A stretch of DNA of 64,000 bases, from assembly GCF_000619825.1 (NCBI RefSeq), contig NZ_KK211036.1:677787-741786 (forward strand), given 5' to 3'. This stretch comes from Prevotella sp. MA2016. GTDB taxonomy: Bacteria; Bacteroidota; Bacteroidia; Bacteroidales; Bacteroidaceae. The notes beneath the pieces were generated by a model. It was not told the origin of the DNA. It worked only from the letters and a program-made list of their open reading frames with translations, and searched no databases. Positions 34,271-41,629 of this stretch are shown piece by piece. Made by a program: the position numbers and the translations under genes. Each line of letters opens with the position of its first letter. Position 1 is the stretch's first letter.

Positions 34271-35803
34271 ATGTTACAAAACCTAATTCTTAACATCGAT
34301 GCTGGTACGATCGACTGGTCGAGAGCCCAATTTGCACTTACGGCCATCTACCACTGGCTCTTCGTTCCCCTGACGCTGGGTTTGGCGGTGATCATGGGAA
34401 TCGTGGAAACAAAGTATTATCAGACTAGAGACGACTTCTGGAAAGAGTCGGCCAAGTTCTGGCAGAAACTCTTCGGCATCAACTTTGCCATGGGTGTGGC
34501 CACGGGCATCATCCTGGAGTTTGAGTTTGGCACCAACTGGAGCAACTACTCCTGGTTTGTAGGCGACATTTTTGGTGCACCATTGGCCGTAGAGGGCATC
34601 GTGGCTTTCTTTATGGAGAGCACGTTTGTGGCTGTGATGTTCTTTGGTTGGCAGAAGGTGTCGGCCGGATTCCATCTGGCTTCTACCTGGCTCACCGGTC
34701 TTGGTGCCACCATCTCAGCCTGGTGGATTCTGGTGGCTAATGCCTGGATGCAGTATCCCGTGGGTTGCGAGTTCAATCCTGACACGATGCGCAATGAGAT
34801 GGTGAGCTTTGCCGATGTGGCACTCTCGCCCTTTGCCGTATCAAAATTCTGTCACACCATCACCTCGTCATGGATCATCGGCGCCATCTTCTGCGTGGGC
34901 GTGTGCTGCTGGTATCTGATGAAGAAACGCCACACGCGCCTGGCACTCGAGAGCATGAAGATAGGCGCAGGCGTGGGCTTGGTGGCAGCGCTTCTGGCAG
35001 CGGCTACAGGTCATAAGAGTGGTATGGACGTGGCCGAGGTGCAACCGATGAAGCTGGCCGCCATGGAGGCACTCTACGATGGCGGCACAGAGCAGGGACT
35101 CAAGCTGGTAGAGGGTATCGAGATACCTTACGGCCTGAGCATCATGGCCACCAACGACCCTCAGGGCTACGTGCCTGGCATCAACGACCTGCTGAACGGC
35201 TATACCACCCCCGATGGAAAAACTGAGCCTAGTGCCGACGAGAAGATAGCACGCGGCAAGAAAGCCATCGCTGCGCTGGCAGCCTATCGCAAGGCCAAAG
35301 CCGACGGCGCGCCCGACTCCATTATCAACCGTCAATTATCCATTCTCAATTCAAATATTAAGTTTTTTGGATATGGTTACGTGAAGGACAAGAGCCAGCT
35401 GGTGCCACCGGTAGCCGTTAATTTCTGGGCATTCCGCATCATGGTTGGCGTAGGTTGCCTCTTCATCGCCTTCTTTGCCGTTATCCTGGCCGTGAGCTAT
35501 CGCTGGCCCAAGTTCCTTTTTGGCAAGCGCGACATCACCACCCTACCCGCCTGGCACTATTGGCTGGCCATCGCCCTCATCCCGCTGGCCTACATCGGTT
35601 CGGAGTGCGGCTGGCTGGTGGCCGAGTTCGGACGTCAGCCCTGGACCATTCAGGACATGCTGCCCACATGGGTGGCTGTGAGCGATCTGCAGTCGTCGAG
35701 CGTCATCACCACGTTCTTCCTCTTCCTCATACTCTTCACCACCATGCTGGCTGTAGAAATCAACATCTTACTCAAGCAAATTAAGAAAGGACCCGCCGTA
35801 TGA
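34271..35803 (+). CDS. cydA: Cytochrome bd quinol oxidase subunit I
   Basis: 510-residue membrane subunit that binds the hemes and oxidises quinol with oxygen as acceptor, working at very low oxygen. Nine hydrophobic segments are seen. The N-terminal heme-ligand histidine is in TAIYHWLFVPL; GREPW-like EFGRQPWTIQDMLPT lies near the C-terminus. In the periplasmic loop, residues about 351-361 (SIINRQLSILN) are encoded by an in-frame heptamer array (35322-35352), an odd insertion. Its stop overlaps the start of cydB by 4 nt. Confidence 0.96.
   Translation: MLQNLILNIDAGTIDWSRAQFALTAIYHWLFVPLTLGLAVIMGIVETKYYQTRDDFWKESAKFWQKLFGINFAMGVATGIILEFEFGTNWSNYSWFVGDIFGAPLAVEGIVAFFMESTFVAVMFFGWQKVSAGFHLASTWLTGLGATISAWWILVANAWMQYPVGCEFNPDTMRNEMVSFADVALSPFAVSKFCHTITSSWIIGAIFCVGVCCWYLMKKRHTRLALESMKIGAGVGLVAALLAAATGHKSGMDVAEVQPMKLAAMEALYDGGTEQGLKLVEGIEIPYGLSIMATNDPQGYVPGINDLLNGYTTPDGKTEPSADEKIARGKKAIAALAAYRKAKADGAPDSIINRQLSILNSNIKFFGYGYVKDKSQLVPPVAVNFWAFRIMVGVGCLFIAFFAVILAVSYRWPKFLFGKRDITTLPAWHYWLAIALIPLAYIGSECGWLVAEFGRQPWTIQDMLPTWVAVSDLQSSSVITTFFLFLILFTTMLAVEINILLKQIKKGPAV
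35322..35352 (+). repeat. Heptamer array inside cydA
   Basis: Units TTATCAA, CCGTCAA, TTATCCA, TTCTCAA lie in frame within the coding sequence. The same unit family fills spacers at 26599 and 54276. Confidence 0.75.
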
Positions 35804-36948
35804 CATACGAATTTTTGCAACATTATTGGTGCTTCATCGTTTCGTTGTTGGGAGCACTTCTGGTTTTCCTGTTATTTGTTCAGGGTGCCAATTCAGTAGC
35901 ACGCTCATTAGGCTACACCGAAGAGGGGCGCCGACTGGTGTACAACTCTACCGGTCGCAAGTGGGAGTTCACGTTCACCACACTCGTCACTTTCGGTGGT
36001 GCGTTCTTCGCCTCGTTCCCCCTGTTCTACAGCACCTCGTTTGGCGGTGCCTATTGGCTGTGGATGATCATCCTCTTCACCTTTGTGCTGCAGGCTGTGA
36101 GCTACGAGTTTCAGAATAAGATTGGCAACATACTGGGGCCCAAGACGTTCCAGTTCTTCCTTACATTAAACGGTATCGTTGGTCCGCTGCTGCTAGGCGG
36201 CGCTGTGGCCACCTTCTTCGAGGGTTCCAACTTCATCGTGGCCAAGAACAACATGATTGATGCTGGCGCCATCACGCCCATCATCAGTCGCTGGGCCAAC
36301 GCCTCTCACGGCCTCGACGCCCTGCTCAATCCCTGGGTACTGGTATTGGGCTTTGCTGTAGTATTCCTGGCACGCGTGCTGGGCATTCTCTACGTGATGA
36401 ACAATGTGGCCGACGAGGACATCCGCTCGCGTGGCAGCGTACGCTTGGTAGGTGCCGCCGTACCCTTCCTGGTACTGTTTGTGGCCTATCTGGCCCACGT
36501 GCTGCTCAAGGACGGATTTGCTTACAATGCCGAGGGCGTCATCTACATGGAGCCTTACAAATATCTCAACAATTTCTTGGAGATGTGGTATCTGCTGGTA
36601 GTGCTGCTCATGGGCGTGCTGATGGTGCTCTACGGCATCGGCAAGACCATTTTCTCTAAGAGTTATGTGGGCGGCATCTGGCCTGCAGGCATCGGCACCG
36701 TGCTCACCGTACTGGCCCTGCTGCTCTGCTCAGCCTGGAACAACACCGCCTACTACCCCTCTACCGCCGACCTGCAGTCGTCGCTCACGCTAGCCAACTC
36801 CTGCTCCAGCGAGTTCACCCTGCGCACCATGTTCTGGGTTTCCCTGCTTGTCCCCTTCGTGCTGGCCTACATCATCTACGCCTGGCGCGCCATCGACAGC
36901 AAGAAGCTTACCAAAGAAGAACTCCACTCCGACGACCACGCCTATTAA
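35800..36948 (+). CDS. cydB: Cytochrome bd quinol oxidase subunit II
   Basis: 382-residue membrane subunit partnering CydA, with eight to nine hydrophobic segments. NSTGRKWEFTFTTLVTFGGAFFASFPLFYST is the typical N-terminal region. Start and stop overlap with cydA by 4 nt (ATGA). Ends at a bidirectional terminator. Confidence 0.96.
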   Translation: MTYEFLQHYWCFIVSLLGALLVFLLFVQGANSVARSLGYTEEGRRLVYNSTGRKWEFTFTTLVTFGGAFFASFPLFYSTSFGGAYWLWMIILFTFVLQAVSYEFQNKIGNILGPKTFQFFLTLNGIVGPLLLGGAVATFFEGSNFIVAKNNMIDAGAITPIISRWANASHGLDALLNPWVLVLGFAVVFLARVLGILYVMNNVADEDIRSRGSVRLVGAAVPFLVLFVAYLAHVLLKDGFAYNAEGVIYMEPYKYLNNFLEMWYLLVVLLMGVLMVLYGIGKTIFSKSYVGGIWPAGIGTVLTVLALLLCSAWNNTAYYPSTADLQSSLTLANSCSSEFTLRTMFWVSLLVPFVLAYIIYAWRAIDSKKLTKEELHSDDHAY

Positions 36949-36956
36949 AACACATT

Positions 36957-36992
36957 AATCCCCGCCAGCGAATAAACTGACGGGGATTTTAT
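36957..36992. terminator. Bidirectional terminator between cydB and the TlpA-like gene
   Basis: AATCCCCGCCAG (36957-36968) pairs with CTGACGGGGATT (36977-36988) with one mismatch over an 8-nt loop; TTTT follows. Confidence 0.82.
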
Positions 36993-37007
36993 TGTGCCTG
37001 ATTTTTA

Positions 37008-37547
37008 CTACTTAAAGAGCTCGGCCAGGTAGGTGTAGAAAGCGGGATCTTCACCTACGATAATCTTGGCGATTTTGCCTTGAGGGTCAATGACAATCTT
37101 GGTGGGGAAGCCCTCGATGCCATACTGCGCGGCGATGGTCTGCAACTGCTCGTTGGGGCAGCGCACCTGCAACCAGGGCAGCTGGTGCTCATCCACAGCG
37201 GCACGCCACTTCTCTTCTGTGTCGCGACAGTCAACACCCAGTATCTCCATCTTGTCCTTATACTTGGCATAGGCCTCCTTCATGTGGGGGATGCCACGGA
37301 TGCACCAGATGCACCATGAGCCCCAGAAATCGAGCACCACATACTTGCCGCGCAGCGACGACAGTTTGGTGGTGGTGCCCTGCAGATTGGGCAATTCAAA
37401 ATCGGGTGCCAACTCACCCTCGGCGGCCACCTCTACAGCCTCGACAGCTGCTGAGGCGGGATTGTCGGCCTTGGGCTTGCTTGTGCAAGCAGCCATCAGG
37501 GTGATGGCAACACTCAGTAAAGCTACGGTTAAAACAGATTTCTTCAT
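37008..37547 (-). CDS. TlpA-like thioredoxin-fold lipoprotein
   Basis: 179 residues. The lipobox LMAAC puts the lipid on C21. The mature domain (about 46-178) is an AhpC/TSA-redoxin type with active-site CxxC (WCIWC, C79 and C82) and the cis-proline GFPTK. Such proteins reduce disulfides or cytochrome c apoprotein in the periplasm. No acidic residues follow the cysteine, which suggests a periplasm-facing lipoprotein. It is last in a unit with the SSS symporter (19 nt gap). Confidence 0.9.
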   Translation of the reverse strand: MKKSVLTVALLSVAITLMAACTSKPKADNPASAAVEAVEVAAEGELAPDFELPNLQGTTTKLSSLRGKYVVLDFWGSWCIWCIRGIPHMKEAYAKYKDKMEILGVDCRDTEEKWRAAVDEHQLPWLQVRCPNEQLQTIAAQYGIEGFPTKIVIDPQGKIAKIIVGEDPAFYTYLAELFK

Positions 37548-37566
37548 AAATTAAAAATACTTTTTT

Positions 37567-39099
37567 TTATTGTTTATTATTGTAACACTCAAAGATGGCA
37601 TCAACACGGCCCTGCGACATCTGACGGGTGAACAGACTGACTATCCACACCACGGGAAAACCGCCCACCATAGCGATGGCACCGCAGTTGATGGGGTTGA
37701 TGGGATTGCCCGCCAGCATATTGACAACCGTGAGCCCCACACCCCACACGAAGCAGGCCCACACGCTCATGGTGGTGACACGCTTGGAGTAGAGACCCAG
37801 CATGAACGGCGCCAGGAAGGCACCTGCCAGCGCACCCCACGAGATACCCATGAGTTGCGCAATAAACGTGGGCGGATTGAGGGCGATGAGCAGCGAGATG
37901 GCTATGAAGAACATGATGAGCACGCGCATCACTACAACCTTGCGGCGCTCTATCTTCTCGGACACGATATCATTAATCTCACCCTCTTCAACCTCGCCGG
38001 GCAGCGATTTCTTATCACGATAAATAAGGTCGAGCGTCATGGTAGAGCTGGATGTGAGCACTAGCGATGCTAGGGTTGACATAGAGGCCGAAAGCACCAG
38101 CAGCACCACGAGGGCGATGAGCACATCGGGCAATGTGACCAGCATGGAGGGGACAATAGAATCGAAAGCCAACTTGCCATTGGGCAATACAGGAGGCATG
38201 CCGAACAGACGACCGAAGCCACCCAGGAAATAACAGCCACCAGCCACAATGAAGGCAAAGACAGTAGAGATGACGGTGCCGCGCTTGATGGCACTCTCGT
38301 CGGTGATGGAATAGAACTTACCTACCATCTGCGGCAATCCCATGGTGCCAAGGGATGTGAGCACCACGACACCCAACAAGCCCCAGGGGTCAGGGCCAAA
38401 GAGTGTGGCAAAGCCGCCGTTGACGGTGTGGTCGTCGTCGGCAGGCATCGCTGCCAACTTATCTACAGCCACGCTGAGACCGCCCTGCACATTGAGCACA
38501 GCAATAATAACGGCCACAATACCAAACAGCATGATGATACCCTGGATGAAGTCGTTCATTGCCGTGGCCTTATAACCGCCCAGAATCACATAAACGGCGG
38601 TGAGGATGGCCATCACAATCACACAGAACTCATAGGGGATGCCAAACCCCATCTCGAAAAGCGTAGAGATGCCTTTATACACACCCGCGGTATAGGGAAT
38701 CAGAAACACAAAGGCGATGATAGATGCTGCCACACGCAAACCCTGATCATTGAAACGGGTGCCGAAGAAATCGGGCATGGTGCGACTCTCGATATGCTGC
38801 GTCATCAGTTTGGTGCGGCGCCCCAACAAGAGCCATGCCAGGAGCGAGCCAATGATGGCATTGCCAATGCCTATCCAGGCAGAAGAGAGTCCGTATTTCC
38901 AACCGAACTGACCAGCGTAGCCCACAAAGACCACAGCCGAGAAATAACTTGTTCCGAAAGCAAAGGCTGTGAGCCATGGACCCACGGCACGACCGCCCAG
39001 CACGAAACCATCAACACTACTGGCCTGCTTACGGGTGTAGAGCCCCACCCCAATCATCACAACCAGAAATATAACTGTAAATAATATCTTTATTACCAT
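37567..39099 (-). CDS. Sodium:solute symporter (SSS/SLC5 family)
   Basis: 510 residues with 13 or so hydrophobic segments. The N-terminal GGRAVGPWLTAFAFGTSYFSAVVFVGYAG and the sodium-site region ALAGAFLAPFMLGLYSKRVTTMS fit the PutP/SSS family. Substrates range from proline to acids and sugars and cannot be told here. It lies between a porin-type gene and a TlpA-like lipoprotein on one transcript; the porin could supply the outer-membrane step. Confidence 0.92.
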   Translation of the reverse strand: MVIKILFTVIFLVVMIGVGLYTRKQASSVDGFVLGGRAVGPWLTAFAFGTSYFSAVVFVGYAGQFGWKYGLSSAWIGIGNAIIGSLLAWLLLGRRTKLMTQHIESRTMPDFFGTRFNDQGLRVAASIIAFVFLIPYTAGVYKGISTLFEMGFGIPYEFCVIVMAILTAVYVILGGYKATAMNDFIQGIIMLFGIVAVIIAVLNVQGGLSVAVDKLAAMPADDDHTVNGGFATLFGPDPWGLLGVVVLTSLGTMGLPQMVGKFYSITDESAIKRGTVISTVFAFIVAGGCYFLGGFGRLFGMPPVLPNGKLAFDSIVPSMLVTLPDVLIALVVLLVLSASMSTLASLVLTSSSTMTLDLIYRDKKSLPGEVEEGEINDIVSEKIERRKVVVMRVLIMFFIAISLLIALNPPTFIAQLMGISWGALAGAFLAPFMLGLYSKRVTTMSVWACFVWGVGLTVVNMLAGNPINPINCGAIAMVGGFPVVWIVSLFTRQMSQGRVDAIFECYNNKQ

Positions 39100-39136
39100 T
39101 TCAATTCTTCAATTCTTAAATTTTTCAATTCTTCAA
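39100..39136 (-). repeat. Heptamer array (TTCAATT/CTTCAAT type) between porin and SSS genes
   Basis: Five units at 7-nt spacing fill the whole 33-nt spacer, and the porin stop codon lies within it. Confidence 0.72.
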
Positions 39137-40221
39137 AATGCCACCTGCATCTGCGCCTGCAGCCAATTATAATCCTTACTACTAATATGATCACCACACA
39201 GGCAGCGGGTGTATTGCAGCTGCATGCGGCACTTCTTATAGAACCAGTACTGCAGGCCGATGGTGAGATTGGTTTGATCCCAGCCTTCTACCTTGGTGTT
39301 GCGGTCGAAGGTTTCGCCGCTGGCCACGATGTCGAGGGCATCGACCACGGGGATGCAGGTGGTGACGTAGCCACCGCGGCTGCCCACATTGCCATCCTGT
39401 CCGCCCAACCACTCGGCACGGATTGAGGCCGGACGAGCCTCCTTGTACTTGCTGCCTGTGTAGGCCTGCGTCTTATACTCAGCACCCACACTATAGCGGT
39501 TGCGCTTGTAATTGTCACCTACGTTGATGTCGGGGTTCCACTTAGCCACGCCCACAGCATTGCCCGTGCCCAGATAGCCTGATGCCACCACGCGGAAGCC
39601 CGGCATGGGGCGCAGTTCGAGCTTAGCAATAAAATCCTTCTGATTGTTCAGGTCCTTACGGTTGATACCTTGTCCGCTCATCAGGGCCAGTTCGTAGTGA
39701 AGCACACCCTGAGCCAGATCGCCGTAAACCTCCAGTCCCATGTCGCGACCATAGTTCACACCATTAAGCGGATCGGGACCTTCGCCAGCCAGATAGAGCA
39801 CCGCCTGCGAATAGACATCCACCAGCTCCAACTGCGTGGGGCTCAAGGGATTCTCCATCGTGTAGGAGTGTTTAAACTGGCCTAACCTCACAGTAAGCTC
39901 GTTGCCATTACTCACACGATAGTCGGTGTAGAACTCCTGCACCACGCTCGAGAAGTCGTGCATAAACAGGAACGACCATCTGTCGGTGATCTTGGCCTTG
40001 GCCCATAGCAACGTTCGTTTCAGGTTGTAAGCATTGGTTTTCACGCCGTTTGGATCTTGATAGCTCCAACCGCCCTGAGCATAACCATTCAGAGTGATTC
40101 GGCTGGAAAGATCTTTCATCCAGTCGGTGTCATTGTCTTTTTGTTGCGCTGCAACCGTGGTGCACAAACCGCATGCAGCCATCACAAAAAGCATTTTCAG
40201 TTTGCAAGTTTTACGTTTCAT
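39133..40221 (-). CDS. Phosphate-selective porin O/P-like outer-membrane protein
   Basis: 362 residues, signal peptide ending in VAAQ (about 26). The mature chain is strand-rich (ITLNGYAQGGWSY, WAKAKITDRWSFLFMHDFSS, LTVRLGQFKHSY) and ends in phenylalanine (MQVAF), as in outer-membrane barrels. The pattern fits the OprP/OprO porin family, whose members pass phosphate or other anions. First gene of a unit with SSS and TlpA-like genes; promoter upstream. Specificity is not established. Confidence 0.85.
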   Translation of the reverse strand: MKRKTCKLKMLFVMAACGLCTTVAAQQKDNDTDWMKDLSSRITLNGYAQGGWSYQDPNGVKTNAYNLKRTLLWAKAKITDRWSFLFMHDFSSVVQEFYTDYRVSNGNELTVRLGQFKHSYTMENPLSPTQLELVDVYSQAVLYLAGEGPDPLNGVNYGRDMGLEVYGDLAQGVLHYELALMSGQGINRKDLNNQKDFIAKLELRPMPGFRVVASGYLGTGNAVGVAKWNPDINVGDNYKRNRYSVGAEYKTQAYTGSKYKEARPASIRAEWLGGQDGNVGSRGGYVTTCIPVVDALDIVASGETFDRNTKVEGWDQTNLTIGLQYWFYKKCRMQLQYTRCLCGDHISSKDYNWLQAQMQVAF

Positions 40222-40260
40222 TTCGTCATCTTTTTCTGATTATTTAGTTCCTTGCGGCAA

Positions 40261-40291
40261 CAAAAATACGACATTTCCTGCAACTTGCAAA
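40261..40291 (-). promoter_or_regulatory. Promoter of the porin/SSS/tlpA-like unit
   Basis: The minus strand reads TATTTTTG (40261-40268) with TTTG (40288-40291) 19 nt upstream; start codon 40 nt after the box. Confidence 0.75.
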
Positions 40292-40328
40292 ATAATTTAA
40301 TAATTTTAACAACAAAATGATGCAACAA

Positions 40329-40358
40329 AAAAAGGGAGCTAACGCCTGCTAACTCCCT
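40329..40358 (-). terminator. Terminator of the XusAB-like unit
   Basis: On the minus strand, AGGGAG (from 40358) pairs with CTCCCT (to 40333), followed by seven T. Confidence 0.65.
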
Positions 40359-40387
40359 ATAACTCCAGTTTAACTCCTGCTAACTCA
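40351..40387. repeat. AACTCC direct repeats at 10-11 nt spacing
   Basis: AACTCC at 40351, 40361 and 40372, and AACTCA at 40382, lie just past the end of the DUF4374 gene and run into its terminator. The 11-nt string CCTGCTAACTC occurs twice (40346 and 40376). Confidence 0.6.
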
Positions 40388-40395
40388 CTCAAAAA

Positions 40396-41616
40396 TTACA
40401 AGCGGAAAAATCCACCAACAAATGAGGTTGATACGCGGGCACCACGCTCAGCACGGGCTGTGGCAATATCTGTACGATAAATGTACACACCATCGGGGGT
40501 GGAAACGGGCAGATAAACATAGCCGCCCTCGTGCAGGTAAGCAAAGCGGCGACCACCATTACCATTATGTACGGGGATGCCGTCAATATCGGTTACCGTC
40601 TGGTTTACCAGATCGATGATGCAGCACTTCAGGCTCTTATCGCCCCAGCGGTCGTTGGCTGTCTGTGGGTTGAGCGTGCTCACCTCGGCAAACACAAGAC
40701 CATTACCAACATAAGCCACGTGGGCTGGTTTCAAGCCGCCTGTGGCAGCTTCGAAATCAAAGAAGTAGTCGGCATCAAACGTTGTGGCGCCTTTCTTAAT
40801 ACGCAAGAAACCAGCATGCTTAGTGCTCTGCGAATAGCCATTCGAGAGGGCCGAGTTCGACATCACATACAGATTGTCTTGCTCGTCCTTCATCAGGCCA
40901 TTGTAAGCCCCCCACGAGCCACCAGGACCCATGCGGGTATCTTTCATTAACTCAACAAACTTCATATCAGGATAGCTATAAACAGCCACGAAACAAGTAT
41001 CGGTATAAGCCGTCTCGAAGGTAAGACTGTTCATAGGGGTATAAGTGACGTAAAGATTGCCGCCGCTATACATCATGCCTGTGACAGAGGGCCAGTCCAG
41101 GCGGTCGATAGGGTCAACCGTGGTGCTGGCGTTCTTATCCAGGATGGCTGCGCTCTGAGCATCAACGGTATAGAAGGTGAGCTGCGAGCCACTCTCTTTG
41201 TTGACGGGGAGTTCGAGACCCACCATCGTGCGATCATCCACCTGACAGAAACCGCTCAGCGAGTTGTCGAACACAAACTCGCCCTGCTCCTTCAGCAATC
41301 CGTCGGCACCACGCACCACAGCAGTAGCATTGGTGAGGCCCAGACCACCGATGCAGAAGATGCTGTTGCTGCCCTGCTGGTAGTCGTGATAGCCATTCTG
41401 CTCGATGCCTTTGCCCACGGCATTAATGGTACCCTCCATCAGATTGTCGGTAGAAACCACATAGTAGGTGGTGTTGCCATTTGATGTTACGCCCAGACTC
41501 AGAATATAGGGGGCGTTAGGTGTTTCCTGCTCGGCAGCCAGGTCGTCTTCGCACGCTGTCAGAACACCTACGGCCATAGCGGCCAATATGATAGAATTTC
41601 TAAAGCAATTTTTCAT
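40396..41616 (-). CDS. DUF4374 lipoprotein, XusB-like xenosiderophore-binding protein
   Basis: 406 residues. The lipobox LTAC places the lipid at C22, and the following EDD is like the acidic export signal of surface-exposed Bacteroidetes lipoproteins. The rest shows repeated strands (DRTMVGLELPVN..., GGNLYVTYTPMNSL..., KDEQDNLYVMSNSA) in keeping with the beta-propeller of DUF4374. The best known member is XusB of B. thetaiotaomicron, which binds enterobactin-type siderophores made by other bacteria. It is 13 nt after a TonB receptor, matching the xusA-xusB pair. No XusC (PepSY) gene is adjacent. Confidence 0.82.
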   Translation of the reverse strand: MKNCFRNSIILAAMAVGVLTACEDDLAAEQETPNAPYILSLGVTSNGNTTYYVVSTDNLMEGTINAVGKGIEQNGYHDYQQGSNSIFCIGGLGLTNATAVVRGADGLLKEQGEFVFDNSLSGFCQVDDRTMVGLELPVNKESGSQLTFYTVDAQSAAILDKNASTTVDPIDRLDWPSVTGMMYSGGNLYVTYTPMNSLTFETAYTDTCFVAVYSYPDMKFVELMKDTRMGPGGSWGAYNGLMKDEQDNLYVMSNSALSNGYSQSTKHAGFLRIKKGATTFDADYFFDFEAATGGLKPAHVAYVGNGLVFAEVSTLNPQTANDRWGDKSLKCCIIDLVNQTVTDIDGIPVHNGNGGRRFAYLHEGGYVYLPVSTPDGVYIYRTDIATARAERGARVSTSFVGGFFRL

Positions 41617-41629
41617 AACTTACTGAGTT

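Noticed and set aside
37567..40221. Assigning the porin/SSS pair to phosphate uptake
   Set aside because: The porin family name suggests phosphate, but SSS symporters do not normally carry phosphate and no Pho-type genes are near.
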